64,000 nt of DNA, taken from assembly GCA_015680685.1 (NCBI GenBank), contig MNCI01007731.1:456356-520355 (forward strand), in the 5' to 3' direction. The translations under genes and the position numbers were made by a program. Under the pieces are notes generated by a model that made no database searches, had not been told where the DNA came from, and saw nothing but the letters and a program-made list of their open reading frames with translations. Of this stretch, positions 56,754 to 64,000 are shown in pieces; position 1 is the stretch's first letter, and each line of letters begins with the position of its first letter. Source of the DNA: Gnetum montanum (Eukaryota; Streptophyta; Gnetopsida; Gnetales; Gnetaceae).

Positions 56754-57391
56754 TATTACGATCGAAAACATCAATGGTTGGAAACACCAAGAGGTTGCAA
56801 GGAGAACAGTTTAACCCTAGATCTACATGAGGGCCATGCTAGAGAAAATGGATTTAGGATGCCCTGAATGGTCTGGTCGATCAGACAGGGACTTAACCGA
56901 TGTACAATAATCCTTTTGCAAAAAATGATTTTAAATGGAACACCTGGTGGTAAGATAAAAAGAAAACATGATATGCACAATAATAGAAACGTGCTAAAGT
57001 GCATAACAAGATAGTGGACACGATTAAACGTTTAACAATGCCAAAAAATAAATGTTGTAATCAGCCAAAAGGAGAGTTTGAGTAGGAAGATACACCACCC
57101 TGAAATAAGGGTACAGGTCTACAAGGTGTATAATAGGAATAATAGGAGTAGAGTCATAGCCTCGGTGGTCTCAAGCTATGAAATCCAGTGCTCACTATGA
57201 TATACTGTGCCTCCTGGTTCGGTGGTCATAGTATACCATATGATGTAGTTGTGCCTCTCTATCAATGTGGTGTGCTCTAGGTCTCGTTTGCCCATGGAGC
57301 TAGGTGCCAAGATGCCAAGATGCCAAATGCCTTAATGGAAAAATGCCAACTACCTTGCTGGTGAAGAAATGGAAACCTCTCCTCGTTCTCT
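56754..57391 (-). repeat. Element D 5' LTR (outer end uncertain)
   Basis: The U5 end is TATTACGATCGAAAACATC, with the U5 block at 56859-56895. It is similar to 22430-22948 up to 57287. After that the partner is cut, so the U3 end cannot be fixed; it lies before F, whose LTR I place at about 57392. No gene. Confidence 0.6.
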
Positions 57392-59104
57392 TAGAACACC
57401 CCAAATTTTAGGGCATCCTTGCTTCACTGGGCCATTGCAATTTAGGCAGTGTCACAGTAGTTCATTAGGAGATGGATGTTTGGGGCCTTAGGCTGTGAAA
57501 TTTGGAAAATTTTCTAGCTGGGTAATTTGTCCAGATGATAGCCTATAAAGAAGGAACGCAAAGAGTTTTCGGTGGTACTCAAAATGTGAAAAATAGTTTG
57601 GCAAGTTTTCTAAGTCAAAGGACTTTGCTACACTACGCAACGCTATATAGCATAGCAAGCTTCAGAAGATAGTTGTTCAAATAGTCAACTGAAAATTGTT
57701 GCAAGATAGGGTGCTATGCTATGCTATGCTACACAATGCTACAAAGCGTAGCGAGAGCAAGACAGGAAGGCCTGGCCTACTTAGTGATTTCAATTACACT
57801 AAGTTAGCACCCCTAGGCTTCGAAAATAGTTTCTTTGCTTGACTCTAAGCTCTTTAGCAATGGTTCCTTCACCAGAAAATAACAAACTTAGCAAAAAGTA
57901 GGCCATGTCAGTTGCTACGCTACGCTATGCTACGCTACGCTACGTAGCGTAGCATAGCATAGCAACTCTATTGGAGCAACGAAAGGCATCTCAAAGGGTG
58001 GGATCAGCAAGTTTGCAAGTTTCGCAATGCAAAAGGCAAAGTTTGCAAATTGGTGACATTTGTGCAACTAAGGCCAGCTACTACACTATGCTATGCTACG
58101 TAGCATAGCATAGTCTAGCAAATATGCAGTAGACAATCAATGTGCTTCGAAGGCTTCCAACACATGCAACGAGACACGTAACAAGATGCTACTCTACACC
58201 AACATGCTATGCTACAAAGCATAGCACAACATAGCAAGTAGTCACGCTACATCAATGCACTTCATCCGTTTGCACCATTGGCACACATCTCCAAGTTCTG
58301 GCAGCACAATTATGACATGCCAGGCTCACAATTATGGTGTGGCAGGCTCGTACTTACAATGGTCATGCATGTCCAATGGTTATGCACGCCCATGCACCAT
58401 AGGCAAGTCAACGTGGGCCCAAGGCATGTGGCATCCAAACCACACCTTTTGAATGCCACTGGCCTTATAAATACCCCAATGAGCAACACTAAAATGGTTG
58501 GGAGATCATTTTTTTTGCAAAAATACAAGTAGCAAGTTGGTCCATCAGCTCGTTGGCAATTTGATTACTTGGCAAGAAAAATTTAGCATTGCATTCCTAA
58601 GCATTGTAAAAATCTTGTTTGACATTGCAAATAATTGGCACTCTTGTTTTGGTATTCTGTTCTATTCTTTCCTACTATCCTCATAGCATTGTGCATTGTT
58701 CACTCCTGAGTTCACGTTCATGCATACAGTTGTCTTGCTCTGGACGTCTTGGTTACCTTTGGGATCTCTGCGCCTCCCAACATCGTGCAACCAATTGTAC
58801 CCATCTTGATAGAGTGAAGTCATAATCTTGAAGCAGTGCATTTTCCTAATTGCATTTTACTTTGCTTTGTTGCTTATCATTGCATTTTTACATTGTTTTC
58901 TTTCCCTCTTTCATTTAAAGTTATCATTTTATGCTAGAGGTCTCGTTTACAAATTATCCATTTACAAAAGGTTATATTAACACCGACTAAGTCCTTGTCT
59001 GATCGACCGGACCATTTAGGGCACCCCATGGATAAGAGGTTAAGAATAGCAATGATCGATGACCTCTTGGTGTTTTCCAGCCACTGACGTTTTCGATCAC
59101 AACA
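57392..59104 (+). repeat. Element F 5' LTR (start uncertain)
   Basis: The end is firm: ...GACGTTTTCGATCACAACA at 59104, followed by a primer site. The U5 block is at 58987-59027. A TATA box (TTATAAATACC) lies at about 58465, at the same distance from the LTR end as in E1. The start TAGAACACCCCAAATTTTAG resembles the E start TGAAACACCGTGAAAATT. U3 holds long GCTACGTAGC palindromes (57650-58230). Confidence 0.65.
57640..58240. repeat. GCTATGCTACGTAGCATAGC palindromes in F U3
   Basis: 57924-57963 is a 40-bp palindrome with one mismatched pair. 58086-58113 is a perfect 28-bp palindrome. 58205-58226 is a 9-bp stem with a 4-base loop. Related words occur at 57640-57760. Confidence 0.85.
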
Positions 59105-59110
59105 ATTTTT

Positions 59111-59129
59111 TGGCACTAGAAGGAGGACC
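59111..59129 (+). other. Primer binding site (tRNA-Asn-like), element F
   Basis: TGGCACTAGAAGGAGGACC, a few bases after the LTR end. It is the plus-strand equivalent of the sites in B, C and D. Confidence 0.8.
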
Positions 59130-59160
59130 TTTTAGTGTCCTTTCTATGTTTTACAGTAGT

Positions 59161-59449
59161 CCTATAAGTGTTCTGCACCCTGGTACACATTAGCATAAAT
59201 TTGACACACTTTTGAAGTTATTTACGCGTTGTGCAGTGTAGATCGGTCGCTCTGACGGTTCCTCGGGAACCTTGCAAGACATAAAGCCTCTAATCGCTAG
59301 TTGAATTATTTGATTTAAGGTAGTCTTGAATGCATTCTGTACCCTATCATGCACTAGCATAAATTTGACACCCTTTTATGGTTTTTTAAGCATTGCGTGG
59401 TATAGATCAGTCGCCCTAACGATTCCCCTGGAATCTAGCAAGACATAAA
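59161..59449 (+). repeat. Two-copy 125-bp direct repeat in F leader
   Basis: 59161-59285 and 59326-59449 share TTAGCATAAATTTGACAC, TAGATC(G/A)GTCGC and GCAAGACATAAA words in the same order. Located between the primer site and gag. No coding sequence. Confidence 0.75.
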
Positions 59450-59639
59450 TCCTTTTTGATTGTTCTACAATTTCCTTGCTTTTTGTGTTTGCAAAACTGT
59501 CTAGCTTAGTAACAATAACTTCCACAACTACCATTGATAACACCTTCAACATTGAAGTTCCCATCATGGTTCAAGACATCACAGGTGATGAACAACCACT
59601 TAACTTGATGCTAGAAACACGTTGATCCCTCAGGATCCA

Positions 59640-61990
59640 AAACTGGGAACATGAGGGCTTGGCCCAGCAACATGAACACTATAACTTCCTCTATGAAAAG
59701 GTTCAGGAAAAATTTCCCTTAGATGTGCATGAATTTGAAGACAAATGTAGCTTTGAGTTTTCTTACTACAATGGGAAGGAGTTTTTTCCCACTCCCAGTG
59801 CTTCCATACCTTTGAAACAGACAAATCAATGGCTTCTAGACTAGCTAATCTAGGTGGCTAGACTTAGGGAGTAGTAGGACACAGTGTCTAACCATGACAA
59901 GACCTTCCAAGATGGACAAGAGAAGCTCGATTCTCAATCCAACGGGGGAGGTCAGACCAACCCCATCATGGTCCCTCCTACCTAGTCTTTCTGGGCCAAT
60001 TCATTTTCTATCATAGCTTCCTTTGTGATCACGCCTACGATCCTGCAGCCTACAATTACACCTATAATGGGTAGCCATGTCACCTTCCTAGCATATCAAC
60101 GCCCTTGTTCCCTTGTTTCATTTGTAGCAACTATGCCTCTATAAACTGTTCACCAGTTCATTCTTGTAGCACATCATACACCAATCACGACTACCCTACC
60201 GCATGTTCATACTGTACCTACTTCATAGTCGTATGCAACTTCTATTTCCATTCCTACATTCACATCCATCCCAATAACCACGATGGGCCTAGGCCTGTCC
60301 ACATGATGGACCCCATTCACTTCACCTTTTTCAAAATTTTCGTAGATGTCTCATTATGTTTGACCTTAGACCTACCAAACCTTGTAAATGGTAAAACCTA
60401 GCACAGGGCCATGGTCTACAATATCGGTGACACAAGCGGTCTATGCAATAGCCCAACCCACGGTTGCTGCTCCAACAGCACCACCTACCGGGTGGTGGAT
60501 AGTGCAAGTAGCACCATTCATGGGGGCCACCCCAACAGTACCACTGATGGGTTAAATCACCACCCCTACCATTCCATAGATGGGAGCTACCTTGACAGTT
60601 CCCCAACCATCCACAACATTAAAGGGTTTGGATCAAGCATTACAGCTTATCCAAACCCTTACCAAGGAAATAAAACACCTCAAAGCTATTGGATCTAACA
60701 TGGTATAATTCATGGACTTTTACCAGGATGACCCTATCATCCCTACAATCCTTGCACTGACGTTACCCCTAGGGATGTCCCTCCCCCACTTTAGGAAGTA
60801 CAACGAGAAGGGAGATCCCAATGCACATATTGCTACCTTTAGGTCTAAATCCATTCTATTGCAACAAATGGCCACACATGATTATTCGTGTCTTCCCTAT
60901 GTCCCTAGCTAGGAAAGCCCTGGGTTGGTACCACATGCTGCCATGCTCATCCATTTTAACTGTAGAGGAGATTTTGACCCAGTTCATGATGCGCTTCAAG
61001 TATAACTTAAAGGCAAAAACCATGTTGGATCAGTTGATGAGTGTGAAGTAAGATCCTCTGGAGCCGGTCCAGAAGTTCATCCAGCTTTGGAGTGCAACCC
61101 TTAATGAAATTTATGAGCCCATTGCGGAAGCTCACTTACTAGCCATTTTTAAGGGTGTAGTGAATGACTTCATCAAGTCTAAGCTGTACTACCTTGCTCC
61201 TCACACTCTTAGTCAGGCCTTCACCCAAAATAAGGGCATACAGGATACGGCTGAGGCAAGAAAATACATGACCTAAATTACCTAAAAAAAAACCTTCACA
61301 AAGAAGGACAAGGGTAAGGCCCCAACAACCACAGTGGCTACTATGGTAACTAAGGCCAAGTCCAAGCCTAATAACAATGGTAACAAGAACAATAGGAAAC
61401 TAGCCACACCCATAGCTAACCCTGCGCCCAAGTAGGATCACGTACCACAACCTGCCATACCTACACCCAAGACATCTACACAACCCAAACTAAACTTTGA
61501 GCACAATGATCGCTCAAAGTATACCCCACTACCTCTCAAGCCTTTAGAATTTCTGAAGCAACTATTGGCAGTGGGGCACATCCAACACAAGAAAATGTCA
61601 GAATAAGGAATTAGGAGATATCAATGCTACTACGAGCTCCTTAGAAACTCCTCTTTGGCCCTGCCCAACGAACCCTGAGTTCCTAATGGTTTCAGGCTAG
61701 ACAGGTTTTATGACTAACACCAACAATGTGGTCACAACATGGATTACTGTCTGGGGTTGAAGCATGACATCCAAAGGATGATTGATCAAGGGAAACTAAT
61801 GTTCGATCAAAGAAACCCAGTACGCCTTGAGAATCAATCTCTACATGTCTACACGAACCCGCTCAATGCCAACAACATCGATTATGTTATCAACACCATT
61901 GATGTTGACAGTGATCCTATGCCATCCCAGTAGTCATTCGTGGTCTGTGAGCCTTAGCGTGGCACACGAGCAGCACAAGCGGCTAGCCGA
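59640..61990 (+). pseudogene. Element F gag
   Basis: The N-terminal region is open at 59659-59844 (HEHYNFLYEKVQEKF), corresponding to EQYNFVSAKIQ in D. A threonine- and proline-rich linker follows (59940-60660). The Retrotrans_gag domain, in two frames, spans 60700-61250 (MDFYQDDPIIPTI, FRKYNEKGDPNAH, then IIRVFPMSLARKALGWY, MMRFKYNLKAKTML). The zinc-knuckle-like stretch HQQCGHNMDYCLGLKHDIQ is at 61720-61770, followed by QRNPVRLENQSLHVY. A frameshift near 60870 splits the domain. Homologous throughout to gag of B, C and D. Confidence 0.85.
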
Positions 61991-62937
61991 AGCTCGCAAT
62001 AGACATTTGTTCTGAGATTCCCTCCCCGAGCATCCACCCCCATGCCACCTATTAGTAGAACTATGCCACCCCACCCGTTAATAGTGTTATCTTTGTTTGT
62101 TATCAAGGGGCCAACTCCTTCAATAGTCCCTATCCCATGCAAGACAACCGAATAACCTTCTCATCCCAAAAAATTGGAAGTGCATTCTAGGCATTTCCAA
62201 ACCTACATCTTCACCCCCTACATCTACTCCCTCATCACCAAAGAAGGGCGTTGATAGAACCACATAGCCCGCGTCAGCCAGTCAAGAAGGGTCTGAACCC
62301 AGATCTGAAACCACTCCTCCTCGAGAAATTCATATTCTGGAACAAATAGAAGAGGAGAAAGGTGGTAAATAAGGGGTGGCCAAGACCTCTTGGATGCCCT
62401 CACTCAGGTTAAACAAGATCTAAAATAGAAAAACACTGCACTGAGCTTGTACGACCTAATCATGACATCTGTCCCACACCATGAGGCTATGATCCGCATG
62501 TTGACAGTGATTCCTGTCAATGAAGACATGCCAGCGAAAGAGGAAGCGATCTACTTAGTCATGATTCCCTCCACACTTGTACAGCCAAAGCCATCCCAAC
62601 TGACTTTCAGTGATAGTTCCATTAGGGAAGATCCTGAAAGGGGTTAGGTGACTATAGCACCCCTAATCATCATAATCTGGTTCAACCAACACCAGATCCA
62701 AAGGGTACATGCTAATGATGGGGTTGCTACCAACATCATCCCCTTTCCTATTATGGACAAGTTAGGCTTGGTCGACCATATTAGACCCACGATGATGTCA
62801 TGCCTGAGGTCATTCAATGGGGCATGGGTCTTGGTGAAGGGCACAGTCCACATAGACTTCATGGTAGGGGACCAGTTCCCCATGAACGCAACATTTATTG
62901 TGGTTAAGGAAATGTCTAGGTTTAACCTGATCTTGGG
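61991..62937 (+). pseudogene. Element F protease, cut by LTR E2
   Basis: The linker LTQVKQDLK with NTALSLYDLIM (62400-62460) is open at 62447-62647, followed by HANDGVATNIIPFPIMDKLG at about 62709 and EMSRFNLILG at the E2 junction. The catalytic Asp codon region reads AND where B has VDD; if the alignment is right, one Asp is Asn. The frame stops inside the ILGRPWL motif because E2 was inserted there. Confidence 0.82.
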
Positions 62938-64000
62938 TGAAACACCGTAAAAATTTGCGAGTCGTCCTCAAGCAAAGATTCGCAAGTCAAGAAAGGGCGC
63001 ATGTCAGAATTCCAGAAGGGAGACTAAGATAGAGCAACACCAAGAGGCACATAGCATCAAGTCCTCGACTTCTTGTGTAGATTCCTAATCTTTCTATGAT
63101 TGTTCTGTTTACGCTATATCATGCAACGTAGCGTAATGGCGCTTAGCGTGATTTTGCTTAAACACAGTCCAGCATCAGAAGGATAGTTTCTTCGACATAG
63201 GGAGAAGCTTAACCAACGTGATATGCGACTCCTTGTGTATTTTGCTAAGTCTTTTGTTCAAGGCTAGGTTTACGCTCTGCTACACACGGCTACGTAATAA
63301 GCTCCAGAACAGTCGAAGGCAAAGTTTAAGAAAGTGCGATTGCTCATCATACGCTCATCACGCAACGCAGCGTATTGCATCGCCAAGCTAAACATTGTTT
63401 ATGCTTCATTACGCGCAGCTGCATAATAAAGTGTAAAATAGCTTAAATTCATTGTTGCCATGTTACGTTATGCTCATACACGCAACGCAGCGTGAATGAA
63501 CATAATATAACCCAAAGACAGTTGAGACATGCTTGACGTGCACCTCTTCTTCACACGCACAATACGCGAACGAGCGTATTGTGCGTAGTCATGAAGTTTG
63601 ACGCAAAAATGGTCAAACTAGCAGTGCCCGAAACACTCGGGACACACGTCACTAGGGTTGTGCCTTTTCCACGGAGTGTCACAGCCTATAAGTACCCTAG
63701 TTGACAAAGATAAAGTGGTTGGCAAATCAGAGAAGCAAAGGAATTTTTCTGAGCACTGGAGCACTTATCACCTTTTGAGCAGAGATACAGAGAGCAGCGC
63801 TTTGGCAATTGTTAACAACATCACCTTCCGGCAAAAACAAAGCACAGTGCACTTTGAGTACCAGCAACAGGAGTAATCGGTCTGCTGGGGAAGACTCTAT
63901 TGGTCAGAAATAGTTGATCGATAGGCGTCAAAGCTTGACCTTCCTTGCATCCCTGCTTTAGCCTTCGAGGTAGATCGGACTTCTGTTTGGACAGTTTTCT
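62938..64000 (+). mobile_element. LTR E2 (family E), runs off the window
   Basis: Begins TGAAACACCGTAAAAATTTG and is colinear with solo LTR E1 (46789-47760). It has the U3 palindromes (63110-63500), the 13-bp hairpin (63555-63586) and the TATA box TATAAGTA (63687-63694). The left flank is TTGGG. Whether it is a solo LTR or the end of a full element cannot be seen. Confidence 0.88.
63555..63586 (+). promoter_or_regulatory. Perfect 13-bp hairpin in LTR E2
   Basis: Arms ACGCACAATACGC and GCGTATTGTGCGT with loop GAACGA. Relative to E1 both members of one base pair are changed (C-G to T-A), and the stem stays perfect. Confidence 0.82.

Larger units (their letters stand above)
51541..57391 (-). 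mobile_element. Element D: gag-protease-only Tat-like element (right part)
   Basis: The 5' LTR starts at 56754, with the primer site at 56731-56748 and gag-PR on the minus strand at 52973-56440. Then come hairpin motifs and a 3' noncoding part similar to B and C. There is no RT, RNase H, IN or antisense gene between PR and the 3' noncoding part. The 3' LTR remnant is 22430-22948, separated by the A2 insertion. The outer end of the 5' LTR lies somewhere in 57288-57391 and is not certain. Confidence 0.72.
59111..62937 (+). mobile_element. Element F: Tat-like retrotransposon, internal part
   Basis: Leader, gag and protease on the + strand up to the insertion of LTR E2 at 62938. The pol part, if present, lies beyond the window. 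It is arranged head-to-head with element D. Confidence 0.82.

Noticed and set aside
56754-59104. A single 2.35-kb LTR instead of two head-to-head LTRs
   Set aside because: Both ends carry the U5 terminus in opposite orientation, each followed outward by its own primer site and gag, so two elements are required.

Overview
The window is plant nuclear DNA made almost entirely of nested, decayed Ty3/gypsy LTR retrotransposons. I see no host gene, rRNA, tRNA or CRISPR array. The evidence for a plant is Tat- and Athila-type gag, protease (PR), reverse transcriptase (RT), RNase H (RH) and integrase (IN) remnants, primer sites resembling plant tRNA-Asn and tRNA-Asp, and short plant-like introns. The depth of nesting and the many stop codons suggest a very large, slowly purged genome such as a gymnosperm, but the sequence does not settle the species.

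Layout. Element A1 (Athila-like, + strand) is the oldest frame: 863-2425 and 20111-22429. Its left end abuts the LTR end of a Tat-like element G (1-862). Element B (Tat-like, - strand, 2426-20110, target duplication TCCAC) sits inside A1. Element D (Tat-like, - strand, gag-PR only) follows A1: its 3' LTR remnant is 22430-22948, its body 51541-56753 and its 5' LTR starts at 56754. Element A2 (Athila-like, + strand, 22949-51540) sits in or beside the D 3' LTR. A2 is split by element C (Tat-like, - strand, 28123-44550, target duplication ATTCC) and carries a solo LTR E1 (46789-48135, target duplication TTATC). Element F (Tat-like, + strand) runs from about 57392, head-to-head with D, and is cut at 62938 by another E-family LTR (E2) that runs off the window.

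How the parts work. B reads, in its own sense, 5' LTR, tRNA-Asn primer site, long GCGTA-rich leader, gag, PR, an insert of about 5.4 kb, RT, RNase H, a second RNase H, IN, a noncoding 3' part, polypurine tract and 3' LTR. C has the same plan but has lost RT. The insert between PR and RT carries a gene on the opposite strand. It has eight exons and seven mostly GT-AG introns whose reading frames join correctly. In B it has its own TATA box (9448-9456). It is present, independently damaged, in both B and C. It contains a region resembling plant mobile domain or plant-transposon-associated proteins, an acidic stretch and a charged helical C-terminal part. This nested antisense gene, with the palindromic GCGTA motifs in the LTRs, leaders and intron 1 of the same elements, is the best candidate for an undescribed system.

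Noncoding architecture is unusually rich. A short hairpin motif with interchangeable stems recurs in the Tat elements, a U5 block is shared by otherwise different LTR families, U3 regions are filled with palindromes, and several tandem arrays (37, 40 and 42 bp) lie at fixed places in the elements.
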